Positions 9,301-15,683 of a stretch of DNA of 21,639 bases are shown in pieces. Numbering within the stretch: the stretch's first letter is position 1; each line of letters begins with the position of its first letter. Source of the stretch: an uncultured Clostridia bacterium (GTDB taxonomy: Bacteria; Bacillota; Clostridia; Christensenellales; Aristaeellaceae). The position numbers and the translations under genes were made by a program. Below the pieces are notes generated by a model. That model saw only the letters and a program-made list of their open reading frames with translations, did not search any database and was not told the origin of the DNA. The stretch spans positions 1 through 21,639 of the forward strand of contig CAKTXH010000034.1 of assembly GCA_934630975.1 (NCBI GenBank). The letters are read 5' to 3'.

Positions 9301-11019
9301 GGCGTGAACGTCGGCGCGCTGAAACCGGCTTCTCTCGGCGGCGTGGTCTGGCTGGATGCGGATAACGACGGCCGCAGGCAGAACGGCGACGCCGGGATGC
9401 AGGGCGTGACGGTTCAGTTGACCATGACGGACGGCGCGGACGCGGGCACGACCCTGACCACGACGACCGACGCTTCGGGCAGCTATCGCTTCGACGGCGT
9501 GATGCCCGGCAAGGCGGAACTCTCGTTCGCGCTTGCGGACGGCTATGCCTTTGCGAAGAACGCGGCCGGGACGCGGCGCGTCAGCGTCGTGCCGATGGCG
9601 GACAGCGTAAGCGGGCAGACGGACGGCCTCGACGTGCTCAGCGGCGAAAACAATCTGGATTTGGACGTCGGCGTGGTCGCGGTCGGCACGATTGCCGGCA
9701 CGGTCTGGCAGGACAGCCAATACGACGGCGTTTACGGTAAAAAGGAAGCGGGCGTATCCGGCGCGCAGATCGAGCTGCTCAACGCGGCCAGCGGAGATAC
9801 GCTGATGCGCGCACAGACGGACGAAGACGGCCGATACGCGCTGAATTTCGTCCGCATGGGCGAATATGCGCTTCGCGTGACGCTGCCGGACGGCATGATG
9901 TTTACCTGCGACGGCGAGAGCGCCATTGCGGCGACGAACGCAAGCCGCGCGCAGAGCGAGACGTTCGCTATGACGATGGGCGAAAGCCGCGAAAACGTGA
10001 ACATCGGCGCGATTGCCGCGGCGAGCATCGCCGGGCGCGTGACCGCGCCGAACGCGGTAATCACCCTGACGCAGGGCGGCACGGTGGTCGCGGCGACGCA
10101 GACCGACGCAGACGGTAGCTTTGAACTGACGGCGCTCAGACCGGGTCAGTACCGGGTGCGCATGGCGCTGCCGGAGGACATGCTCTTTGAGCAGGGCGCG
10201 GCGCTGGAACTGACGCACGCCGACGCGCAGGAAGGGCAAACGGGCGAAATCAACCTCGCAATGGGCGAACATGTGACGCTGGACGAGATCACGGCGGTGC
10301 AGACCGCGACGGTCGGCGGCCGGGCGTGGCAGGATCAGAACGCCGACGGCGTGATGGATGCGCAGGAACCGGCGCTCCCCGGCGTGGTGGCGGCGCTGCT
10401 GGATGAAACCGGCGCGATTGTGGCCAAGCAGACCGTGGGCGAAGATGGCCGATACAGCTTCAACCTGATTCGCAGCGGGCGCTACTCGCTGTGCTTCACC
10501 CTGCCCGACGGCGAATTGTTTGCCGACCAGAGCGGGCAGGAGGGCGGCTCGTGCGTCGCGCCCGCAGAGGGCGGCACGGTGGCGACCGCGCTGATGACGC
10601 TGGAAGGCGGCCAGAAAATCAACAGCCTCAACGTCGGCGCGATTGAAGCGGGCGAAATCGGCGATACGGTTTGGCTGGACAGCAACGCAAACGGCTTGCA
10701 GGATTACGGCGAGCCGGGGCTTAAAGGCGTGGAGCTGACGCTTCTGCGCGTAAGCGAAACGGGGCAGACGGATATCGCGGCGCAGACCGTCAGCGACGAA
10801 TACGGCTACTACCATTTCAGAAGCCTGCGCCCGGGCAGCTATATGCTGCGCGTGGAGCTGAAAGAGGGCGACGAGCTGACCTTCCGTTTCGGCGCGCCGC
10901 TGGGTGAAATCGACAGCGATATCGACCCGGAGACGGGGATGAGCGACGTGTTCCGCCTGCAATCCGGCGAAACGCGGCTGAACATCGACGTCGGCCTGAC
11001 CGAACGCACGAAGGACTAA
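3364..11019 (+). CDS. Giant secreted multi-domain repeat protein (SpaA-like and SdrD B-like modules)
   Basis: 2551 residues. TTG (3364) is taken as start because GGAGG (3351-3355) is 8 bases upstream; the in-frame ATG at 3373 is 17 bases away. Residues 1-25 form a signal peptide ending AVA before EEK. Residues about 43-994 hold ten modules of 90-110 residues resembling SpaA/prealbumin-like or Cna-B folds, several with the 'PEGYT' strand. Residues 995-1190 are a distinct beta-rich linker domain. Residues 1195-2551 are twelve SdrD B-type modules (starts about 1195, 1311, 1409, 1524, 1645, 1760, 1876, 1988, 2107, 2220, 2314, 2429); most carry a calcium-type DxDxDG loop and 'DxxGxYxFxxxxPGxYxV'. 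There is no LPxTG, transmembrane tail, SLH or other anchor, and no sortase nearby. Likely an extracellular stalk or matrix protein. It heads an operon; GNAT follows after 19 bases. A self-assembling or adhesive role is inference. Confidence 0.93.
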   Translation: MNQMIKAGALVCALAMLEWNAAAVAEEKRLGDYIYVPAMSDPGSMGTISLRVEGVRCGENGETETVEALPGAEFGVYVYSSEGKLTPWANPLLPSEPMRIRTGETETRFSLPQGTEFYLRQESAPEGYTFDSETLIPVTSGEIVVRNEAQGRLSVTVRDQLGHAIEGVRLTATDEAGNSQTLVTDENGQAVLLCDRAESYTVAESELPEGVLPAENGSVSAQVALASVTDVAFVHPAPGTVQAAATIVSVNALGEREEKPLADVVMQIAGQADVTTDGDGLAQIALPEGTYDMTLAYAGDEDVVLPFTQGQVIVRSGETTRVELTAASSTGRIVMQAESGRAVSGGEVSYISEETGKVYGPYAMDADGLAVSDPLPAGVYHVETLTPPKNTRIGEQNADAIRVEAGQAAQTAVRLLTLEKQSFTVVRADIDEEGERQETTLGDALTADLLTADGGKLAVDDVQMQDGGVSLEALSGTYVLSLTDGEAARLGVLPQSEPFTLPSREETIVFASTQTRLVLHSVDEDGNAIAGATYGVTDSTGHSYTVTTDEDGRAVTPLMAAGEAAVTTQGAPEGYDGAEQTACVLTAGEAGEISLVHERYGLAQFAVAVRGLDANGNAVEEPLADAQVRLYSVRSGGQGMNDTGLLLQTDADGVCSVRLAPGEYAAQVQGLAQGMTAPQAVRFTMQNARQTDVSLTCMDAFGGVSVTLTGGTLAQEQMAQVRFELLSADGQTTDLTLADGAFYAGHLTAGTYVLRQTQMPEGYTLASEQTVTVAGGEAQRVSVPLEEYALLSVSKTGLTFNDKLQTYVVPLTGEYGVYTMENGSLSPYPSASEQMTVWANAAPSEKRAVSVKLPAKAEGTTYYLRELSGAAGFAADETTYEVTLAAGETRVLDCAVSSDRGFFELDLTDASTGAHVAGGQFELLNGDGEAVLEFEMGDAAYRNPMAVPVGTYSLRQKAAADGYAFCENGEVTVEIPPYLTQGGSVADVSMKCLSLPENGEIDGLLSDVYAANAQGLTLLTVDTGAVRSGETLIQPRVQVDVSEQSGARVKIESLVLTAPTDENGSLYRARVEYSLAGGGWRPSEARMTDALTGPTAISFADVANDIDAVRITYLNAQTGEELAGSGFTPGQITLNVKTGVDGAATLNAQTTFAGTLLVQTQADGAKRAIARTAQRTDSFDVAGSGMFTAASAGVDGVISGVAFLDSDADGVMDADETARYAGLNVTLLTQAGEVVSTCRTDSDGRYAFSPVSGGSYTVQFDAGSGVIFSSGALYSDHVHSAVRDAHYGLSETIVIDGDHSDYIVNAGCIYAGEVYGNVLERLADGQTVGFGGLSLEMEKSGEEEPAVVMTDDDGAFDFTGILPGKYDVVLTLPQGYLSEDAEDGEIRRTMELTQGDVVDFGTVTMCQSASISGAVRIDDDGDGVIADGAQAVSGLRVVLLRVKDGHTESIAETRTDDNGRYRFGDLYAGEYSVLFELSGEWTFTQYGEDSAVYGALSRSGSTKAIALQTGEEATEINAGVTIPAQLTVNVFKDTQVDGVKGAYEDAFEGISISLIRLENGEDAESVTYKTDAEGNVTFAGVSPGEYVIAYQLPGQWRATKQAGAASASAPVSGVPQTTLSSGRSEPFTLTMGQTGVKMYIGAMLSGSISGVVYYDDDADAKLGANELYCRDAAVELLNASGNVVAETSTAEDGSYAFEGVAPGRYRVRFTAKEAESGFSATERSMANGGVQQSDEPVSTTRVLTLSGGDTLSEVNAGVVRQGTLAGSIWIDRNGDGARQEDENNISGVEVHLMNGAGRVIMASTTTDENGHFAFERIAPGSYKLRVDAPEGYVFSGAAQDSALPLESTKDGRGYSASFTMLGGAQVEGVSFGLLTQGEITGRVWLDGDYDGLMGGDAEGLRGAAVALLGGDGEELAQTQSTRSGEFTFDQLMPGAYSVRVTLPDGYVYTAGGADSLAERTDDATVTLDLGELHMGETLSGVNVGALKPASLGGVVWLDADNDGRRQNGDAGMQGVTVQLTMTDGADAGTTLTTTTDASGSYRFDGVMPGKAELSFALADGYAFAKNAAGTRRVSVVPMADSVSGQTDGLDVLSGENNLDLDVGVVAVGTIAGTVWQDSQYDGVYGKKEAGVSGAQIELLNAASGDTLMRAQTDEDGRYALNFVRMGEYALRVTLPDGMMFTCDGESAIAATNASRAQSETFAMTMGESRENVNIGAIAAASIAGRVTAPNAVITLTQGGTVVAATQTDADGSFELTALRPGQYRVRMALPEDMLFEQGAALELTHADAQEGQTGEINLAMGEHVTLDEITAVQTATVGGRAWQDQNADGVMDAQEPALPGVVAALLDETGAIVAKQTVGEDGRYSFNLIRSGRYSLCFTLPDGELFADQSGQEGGSCVAPAEGGTVATALMTLEGGQKINSLNVGAIEAGEIGDTVWLDSNANGLQDYGEPGLKGVELTLLRVSETGQTDIAAQTVSDEYGYYHFRSLRPGSYMLRVELKEGDELTFRFGAPLGEIDSDIDPETGMSDVFRLQSGETRLNIDVGLTERTKD

Positions 11020-11038
11020 AGGAAGAAGGATTCAAACG

Positions 11039-11545
11039 ATGATACAGGAACCGCTGACCATCAGCCGCGCCGAAAAAAAGGACGGCAACGAAATTTTTGC
11101 GCTCTATCATTCCCTGATTGACGATCCTTACGGAACGTGGAACGAGGAATACCCGTCGCTGGAATGTGTGCAGAACGATCTGGGAGAGAACATCGTCTAC
11201 GTCATGCGCGACGCGGCGGGGCGGATTGTCTCCTCCATTGTCGACGAGCAGGATATCCACGAGTTTGACAACCTCGCGCCGTGGTATGCCGACGTGACGC
11301 GCTGGGCGCAGCTCGGGCGGCTCGGCGTGGCGCACGACGCGCAGGGGCACGGCATCGCCCGCAAAATGCTGGCGCATGCGATGGAGCAGGCGAAGGCGCG
11401 CGGCTGCGAGGCCGTCCGTTTCCTGGTGGCGACCTGCAACGTGCCCGCGCAGCGCTCCTACGCCAAGCTGAACTACGAGGTCTGCGGCGAGTGCGACGAG
11501 TGGGAAGGCCACTGGCTCTGCTACGAAAAGCGCCTGACCGATTGA
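11039..11545 (+). CDS. GNAT family N-acetyltransferase
   Basis: 168 residues. It transfers an acetyl group from acetyl-CoA to an amine on an unknown substrate. Motif A is clear at about 93-112 (LGRLGVAHDAQGHGIARKML), with the pyrophosphate loop QGHGIA at 102-107, followed by the family pattern N134...Y141 near NVPAQRSYAKLNYE. The start has AAGGA eight bases upstream. It begins 19 bases after the giant protein's stop and ends 30 bases before trmB, so it is probably part of the same transcript. The substrate cannot be deduced; a RimI-like protein acetylation or small-molecule role are both possible. Confidence 0.92.
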   Translation: MIQEPLTISRAEKKDGNEIFALYHSLIDDPYGTWNEEYPSLECVQNDLGENIVYVMRDAAGRIVSSIVDEQDIHEFDNLAPWYADVTRWAQLGRLGVAHDAQGHGIARKMLAHAMEQAKARGCEAVRFLVATCNVPAQRSYAKLNYEVCGECDEWEGHWLCYEKRLTD

Positions 11546-11575
11546 CGCGAAAAAGAAAGAGGAGAACAGCAATCC

Positions 11576-12316
11576 ATGCACATGCGCACCAAAAAATGGG
11601 CCAAGCCCGAGCTGGCCGTCTGCCCGTATTTCACCGACGAGGCCGAAACCAAGCGCGGCCATTGGCGGGAACAGTTTGAGCAGGATCAGCCGCTGTATCT
11701 GGAACTGGGCTGCGGCAAGGGCGTTTCCACCGCCGCGATGGTGAAGGATAACCCGGGGATCAACTACGTTGTGATGGATATTACCTGCAACGTGCTGGGC
11801 GATACGCGCCGCAACATCGAAAAGGCGTTTGACGGCGAGCCGGTGAAAAACGTGATGATCGCGCGCTATGACATCAGCTACATCGAGAAGGTGTTCGCGC
11901 CGGAAGACCGTGTGGAACGCATCTATATCAATTTCTGCAACCCGTGGACGAAACGGCCGAAATACGCCAAGCGCCGCCTGACGCATCCGCGCCAGTTGAT
12001 GCAGTACCGCGATTTTCTGGTGGACGGCGGCGAAATCTGGTTCAAGACGGACGACACCGCGCTGTTTACCGAATCCATGCCGTATTTTGACGCGTGCGGG
12101 TTTGAGCTGCGCTATCTGACCAGCGACCTGCACGCGGCGGGCGTAACGCCCAACTACATCAGCGAGCACGAGATGAAATTCACCGCGCTGGGCGTGCCGA
12201 TCAAATTCGCGCGGTTCGCCAAGAAGCCGGGCAAGGTGGAACTGGATCCCGTGCGCTGGGTGATGCCGGGCGCGTTTGCCAGACTGCGCGGGGACGCGGA
12301 GACGGACGAAGAATAA
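11576..12316 (+). CDS. trmB: tRNA (guanine-N7-)-methyltransferase
   Basis: 246 residues. TrmB uses S-adenosylmethionine to methylate N7 of G46 in the variable loop of tRNAs. The Rossmann motif I is ELGCGKG (43-49). INFCNPWTKRPKYAKRR (118-134) is the TrmB signature, FKTDD follows at 156-160, and SEHEMKF (196-202) matches the usual TxYExKF site. The usual 'PDPW' acidic residue is Asn here (CNPW). The C-terminus runs about 25-35 residues beyond the common length of about 215 and ends in an acidic tail. The first ATG has GGAG 11 bases upstream; a second ATG two codons on is too far. It sits between the GNAT and lipid kinase genes with short gaps, so it is likely co-transcribed with the giant gene. 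Confidence 0.93.
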   Translation: MHMRTKKWAKPELAVCPYFTDEAETKRGHWREQFEQDQPLYLELGCGKGVSTAAMVKDNPGINYVVMDITCNVLGDTRRNIEKAFDGEPVKNVMIARYDISYIEKVFAPEDRVERIYINFCNPWTKRPKYAKRRLTHPRQLMQYRDFLVDGGEIWFKTDDTALFTESMPYFDACGFELRYLTSDLHAAGVTPNYISEHEMKFTALGVPIKFARFAKKPGKVELDPVRWVMPGAFARLRGDAETDEE

Positions 12317-12342
12317 ACCGAGGATAAACGGAGGGGTGCGCC

Positions 12343-13218
12343 ATGTTTGCCGTGATTGTCAACCCGGTATCCGGCGGCGGAGAGGCCGCGCGGCTGGCCA
12401 TTCACGTTTCCGAACGGATTGCCGAACTGGGGCAGGAAAGCCGCCTGTTTGAAACCGGCGGAGACGGCGATGCGGCGGCGCAGACCCGCGCCGCGCTGGA
12501 GGCGGGCTGCGAGGCTGTCGTCTGCATCGGCGGGGACGGCACGATCTGCGAGGCAGCGGGAGAGCTTTGCCACACGGGCGTGACGTTTTACGTTGTGCCG
12601 GGCGGAACGGGCAACGACTTTGCGCGCGCGTTCCGTCTGCCCAAAGACCCGATGGCGGCGTTTGAGGCGCAGTTGACGGGCGAGCCGGTTGAGATCGACT
12701 GCGGGCGGATGAACGGGAAGAGCTTCCTCAATGTCTCCGGCTCGGGGTTCGACGTGGCCGTGCTGCAAAAGACGGAAGAGCTGAAAGCCGTCTATCCGGG
12801 CGAAAAAGCCTATCGCAAGGCGGTGCTTTCCGTATTGGGGCGTTACAAAGCGTTCGAGGCGGAGGTGAGCATCGACGGCAGGGCGGAGACGCACGAAGCC
12901 TGCACCATCGTGGAAATCGCCAACGGGCAATGCATCGGCGGAGGCATGCGCGTCGCGCCGGATGCGAAGCTGGACGACGGTTATTTCGACGTGGTGGTGG
13001 TCAAAAAGGTGCCGCGGATGCTGATTCCGCTGCTGCTGCCAATGTTCATGCTTGGCTGGCACACCAAAATCGGGCTGGCGCGCGTGGTTCGGGCGAAAGC
13101 CGTCACGATGCGCGCGAAAGGCATGATCGTCAATCTGGACGGCAAGCTGCTTCGTATGGACGAGGCGAAATACGAGATTCTGCCCGGCGCAATCCGAATG
13201 AAAAAACCAAAATCGTAA
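12343..13218 (+). CDS. Diacylglycerol kinase-family lipid kinase (YegS/BmrU type)
   Basis: 291 residues, matching the DagK/YegS/BmrU family that phosphorylates diacylglycerol or related lipids using ATP at the inner face of the membrane. The N-terminal nucleotide-binding domain shows NPVSGGG (7-13), GGDGT (63-67) and PGGTGNDFAR (86-95). The C-terminal beta-sandwich includes SFLNVSGSGFDV and the GGGMRVAPDAKLDDGY stretch. GGAGG precedes the ATG by seven to eight bases. A gap of 26 bases after trmB and the absence of a terminator point to the same operon. In Gram-positive bacteria such enzymes recycle diacylglycerol produced by lipoteichoic acid synthesis; that role here is inference. The exact lipid substrate is unknown. 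Confidence 0.93.
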   Translation: MFAVIVNPVSGGGEAARLAIHVSERIAELGQESRLFETGGDGDAAAQTRAALEAGCEAVVCIGGDGTICEAAGELCHTGVTFYVVPGGTGNDFARAFRLPKDPMAAFEAQLTGEPVEIDCGRMNGKSFLNVSGSGFDVAVLQKTEELKAVYPGEKAYRKAVLSVLGRYKAFEAEVSIDGRAETHEACTIVEIANGQCIGGGMRVAPDAKLDDGYFDVVVVKKVPRMLIPLLLPMFMLGWHTKIGLARVVRAKAVTMRAKGMIVNLDGKLLRMDEAKYEILPGAIRMKKPKS

Positions 13219-13249
13219 ATTTTTGCCAAAAAGCGGGATTAAAACGGCA

Positions 13250-13279
13250 GTTTCCTTCGTCTAATAAGCAGAAGGAAAC
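13250..13279 (+). other. Hairpin before the SH3 protein gene
   Basis: A 9-bp perfect inverted repeat, GTTTCCTTC (13250-13258) and GAAGGAAAC (13271-13279), with a 12-base loop and no T-run. It ends seven bases before the GGAG of the next gene, so it is not a terminator; it could stabilise a processed 5' end or affect initiation. Confidence 0.5.
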
Positions 13280-13296
13280 ACAAAAGGAGCGTGAGC

Positions 13297-14964
13297 ATGA
13301 TGAAAAAACTCTTGTGCGCACTGGTTGCCCTCGCGCTGCTGCTCAGCGCGGCATGCGGTCTTGGCGAAAGCCTGTTCGTGGACAATCGGGAGACGGACAA
13401 AATCTACCCCGAGCGGCTGAATCTGCGCGCGCAGCCCGCGAAAAACGGCGCGATTCTGGGCCTTTACTACACAGGCACGGAGGTCAACGTGCTCGCGGTG
13501 GAGAACGACGAATACGACAAGGTTGAGGTCGGCGGCATGACCGGCTACATGGCCTCGAGCTACCTGATTCCGCAGGAGGAGATCGCCGCGCGCTACGGCG
13601 AGGATTCCGGCTTCGGCGACGGCCGCGCGGCGGAGATCGACCTGACCGGCATGTGGATGACGAGCGTACCCCTGCGCGAAACGACGGACGACGCGAGCGC
13701 GGCGCTGGCGACGCTTGACGAAAACAGCAGGGTCGGCCTGCTCGGTATTCTGGATACGTGGGCGTACATTTGGGCGGAGACGGACGACGGGCGCAAGTTC
13801 GGCTATGTGCCGCTGGATGTGCTGACGGACGTGGGCGAGCTGAAAGTCAGCATCATTTCCAGCGGAAAGACCGATAAAAAGACGATCCTTTACGATTCGC
13901 CGACGGCCAAGGCGAAGGAGATCATGCGCCTGAGCAACGGCACGGCCTGCTTTACGCTCTTTGGACGCAAGGAGGGCGAGTGGCGGCGTGTCCGCGTGGG
14001 CGGCGTTTCCGGCTGGATCAAGTACACGCAGACGAGCAACCTGTACGCGCTGGGCAACCAGATGCGCAGCGTGGTGCCGTATTATCCGCTGCTGATGCAG
14101 ACCAAGAACGACACGCTGCTCTATCAGGAGAAGGACGACGCGTCCAGCCGCTATATGACGCTGGGGCAGGGCATGTACGTCGAGTTGCTGGCGGAAAGCG
14201 ACACTTACGCGTATGTGCGCACGAGCGAAGGCGGCGCGGGCGCGTATGACTGCGGCGACTTCGGCTTCCTGCCGATTGCCAACCTGTCTTTGGCGCAGAC
14301 GAGCCAGAGCATCGGCGTGGCGCAGGCGGACGACGAGGATCTGCCGGTCGTCGTGCTGGGCGACCCGGACGACGAAAACAGCGAGATCGGCGCGCTGTGC
14401 AGCGGCGCGCAGGCGCGGATAACCTCTTATACGCAGACGGATTACGTTCAGATTTCGCTCGGTACGCTGGTCGGCTATGTGAAGAAGAGCCAGATCCGCG
14501 TGCTGACCACGCCGGACGAGCCGCTTTCGGATCGCATCCCGCAGCGCGCGACGGCCAAGACGGACGCGGATATCCGCTTTAAGCCGGAGGTCAAGGCCGC
14601 CGTGGTGGAAACGGTTTCCAGCGGCGCGCGTGTGTATATGCTCGGCAAATTCGGCGACTGGGCGTATGTGCTGGCGGGCGATTCGCCTTCGCTGGATGTG
14701 ACGGCGACGACGGGCGACCGCGCGGGCTTTGTGCCGCTGGCGGCGCTGAACGCCCCGGCGAGCACCACGCACCTGACGGCCTCCGTGATCAAGGACAAGG
14801 TGAACGTGCGCAGCGAGGCGGACAGCCAGAACGGCGCGATCATCGGCAAGGCGCGCACCGGCGCCAGGCTGCTGGTGACGGATTACGGCAATAAGTGGAC
14901 GGGCGTGGTTCTGCCGGACGGCAAGCGCGGTTACATGATGACGGAATATCTGCAATTTGATTAA
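13297..14964 (+). CDS. Exported protein with about seven bacterial SH3-like domains
   Basis: 555 residues. ATG 13297 is chosen because GGAG (13286-13289) is seven bases upstream; GTG at 13291 would be too close. MMKKLLCALVALALLLSAAC is a signal sequence whose C20 might be lipidated, although the lipobox (SAAC) is imperfect. The rest is about seven SH3b-type repeats of 60-80 residues. The first (about 30-90) has ERLNLRAQPAKNGAILG and ends GYMASSYL; the last (492-555) has DKVNVRSEADSQNGAIIG and ends GYMMTEYL. SH3b domains in Gram-positive exported proteins commonly bind cell-wall peptides; no hydrolase domain is attached here. It follows the lipid kinase by 78 bases and ends at a strong terminator, probably the last gene of the giant-protein operon. 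Confidence 0.88.
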   Translation: MMKKLLCALVALALLLSAACGLGESLFVDNRETDKIYPERLNLRAQPAKNGAILGLYYTGTEVNVLAVENDEYDKVEVGGMTGYMASSYLIPQEEIAARYGEDSGFGDGRAAEIDLTGMWMTSVPLRETTDDASAALATLDENSRVGLLGILDTWAYIWAETDDGRKFGYVPLDVLTDVGELKVSIISSGKTDKKTILYDSPTAKAKEIMRLSNGTACFTLFGRKEGEWRRVRVGGVSGWIKYTQTSNLYALGNQMRSVVPYYPLLMQTKNDTLLYQEKDDASSRYMTLGQGMYVELLAESDTYAYVRTSEGGAGAYDCGDFGFLPIANLSLAQTSQSIGVAQADDEDLPVVVLGDPDDENSEIGALCSGAQARITSYTQTDYVQISLGTLVGYVKKSQIRVLTTPDEPLSDRIPQRATAKTDADIRFKPEVKAAVVETVSSGARVYMLGKFGDWAYVLAGDSPSLDVTATTGDRAGFVPLAALNAPASTTHLTASVIKDKVNVRSEADSQNGAIIGKARTGARLLVTDYGNKWTGVVLPDGKRGYMMTEYLQFD

Positions 14965-14975
14965 AAAACAGACAG

Positions 14976-15015
14976 ACGGGCGCGGCGCAAAAAACCGCGC
15001 CCGTTCGTTGTTTTT
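14976..15015 (+). terminator. Intrinsic terminator after the SH3 protein gene
   Basis: A 10-bp perfect GC stem, ACGGGCGCGG (14976-14985) with CCGCGCCCGT (14995-15004), is followed by TCGTTGTTTTT. It closes the operon that starts at the giant protein gene. Confidence 0.93.
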
Positions 15016-15230
15016 CGCGCCAAACGGTTTGAACAGAATAACAGATTGAATGGATGAAAATGCAAAAATCAGTATCTTGGGCGAATTTGAAGCCCGTTTT
15101 TCGTCAGTTTATGGAAGTTTGCATTTTGCGGCGCAAGACGGCGGAAAAGAATACGGAGGCTTGCACAAAAAGGCGGGCGGCGAATTCGTCGGAATACCGA
15201 AAGGCGGCCGGAGGGCGCTGACGGGCAGGG
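15016..15230. other. Non-coding gap before the HPr-like gene, with an inverted repeat
   Basis: I see no gene here. AAAATGCAAA (15057-15066) and TTTGCATTTT (15118-15127) form a perfect 10-bp inverted repeat 51 bases apart. Inside it is GGGC-9 nt-GCCC followed by GTTTTT, a weak terminator-like hairpin. The frame from ATG 15050 that runs into the HPr-like protein overlaps a good promoter and lacks a ribosome site, so I do not call it coding. Confidence 0.4.
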
Positions 15231-15259
15231 TTGCAAGGCGGCGGGGACTGGGGTATAAT
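15231..15259 (+). promoter_or_regulatory. Promoter of the HPr-like gene
   Basis: TTGCAA (15231-15236), a 17-bp spacer and consensus TATAAT (15254-15259). The leader of about 37 nt contains a short hairpin, GCGGC-AGGAGA-GCCGC (15268-15283), before AAGGAG. Confidence 0.88.
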
Positions 15260-15301
15260 ACCATCTCGCGGCAGGAGAGCCGCAGAGAAGGAGATGTGCT
15301 C

Positions 15302-15559
15302 ATGAAACAGTTCAGCTATGTTTTGACCAATCAGGACGCGCTGCATACTCGGCCCATGAGCAGCCTGATGCGGGAGGCTGCCCGCTTCAGCAGCAAGGTG
15401 CGGCTGAAAAACGGCGCGAAAACGGCGCTGCTCGCGCAGATGCGCGACGTGATGGGCCTTGATATGCAGTGCGGCAACAAAGTGACCGTCACCGTGGAAG
15501 GCAAGGACGAAGAAGCCGCCGTCGCGGCGATTCAGAATTATTTTGTGGATCACCTGTAA
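15302..15559 (+). CDS. HPr-family phosphocarrier-like protein without regulatory Ser46
   Basis: 85 residues, aligning without gaps to HPr of the phosphotransferase system. HTRP puts the phosphorylated histidine at the canonical position 15 with R17 and P18. K40, T41, L44, V50, M51, L53 and G58 also match. The position of Ser46, the target of HPr kinase in Gram-positives, is Gln, and there is no serine after residue 31, so this protein cannot be regulated that way. It may be a second HPr-like carrier rather than the main ptsH product; no enzyme I or sugar transporter is nearby. AAGGAG and the promoter immediately upstream set the start at 15302. It is a single-gene unit. Confidence 0.9.
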   Translation: MKQFSYVLTNQDALHTRPMSSLMREAARFSSKVRLKNGAKTALLAQMRDVMGLDMQCGNKVTVTVEGKDEEAAVAAIQNYFVDHL

Positions 15560-15597
15560 AGCGGCAATAAGCCGAAAAGATTGAACTGCATAAAAAA

Positions 15598-15666
15598 CGC
15601 GGACGCGCGATGCGCGCCCCTACAACGCTTTTTGCCGATTGTAGGAGCGGACATGGCGTGTCCGCG
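15598..15666. repeat. Inverted pair of REP-like elements
   Basis: Two 28-nt arms, 15598-15625 and 15639-15666, are imperfect reverse complements across a 13-nt spacer. The right arm reads TTGTAGGAGCGGACATGGCG then TGTCCGCG; the left arm on the other strand reads TTGTAGGGGCGCGCATCGCG then CGTCCGCG. The arms are diverged members of the same family as 2118-2142. They fill the gap between the convergent HPr-like and rRNA methyltransferase genes and may also stop or protect both transcripts. Confidence 0.72.
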
Positions 15667-15683
15667 ATTTGTTTATGGGCGTT

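Noticed and set aside
7588..10014. The regular coding repeats considered as a CRISPR or satellite array
   Set aside because: Repeats are diverged at DNA level, about 345 bp long and in frame; they are protein modules.
7168..10962. A 1264-codon open frame on the minus strand, opposite the giant gene
   Set aside because: It is Arg/His/Ala-rich with no domain, signal or ribosome site and mirrors the sense codon pattern of a G+C-rich gene. The sense frame has clear repeated modules.
13223..13251. A possible promoter TTGCCA before the SH3 protein gene
   Set aside because: At 17-bp spacing the -10 position is GGCAGT, with no match; co-transcription is more likely.
13261..14955. A 564-codon minus-strand open frame opposite the SH3 protein
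   Set aside because: Composition typical of an antisense shadow; the plus strand has a signal peptide, ribosome site and repeats.
15050..15301. N-terminal extension of the HPr-like protein from ATG 15050
   Set aside because: It would contain a consensus promoter, and HPr starts normally at 15302 with AAGGAG upstream.
15560..15580. A terminator directly after the HPr-like gene (CGGC-AATAA-GCCG)
   Set aside because: Only a 4-bp stem and no T-run; the inverted REP pair just downstream is a better candidate for 3'-end formation.
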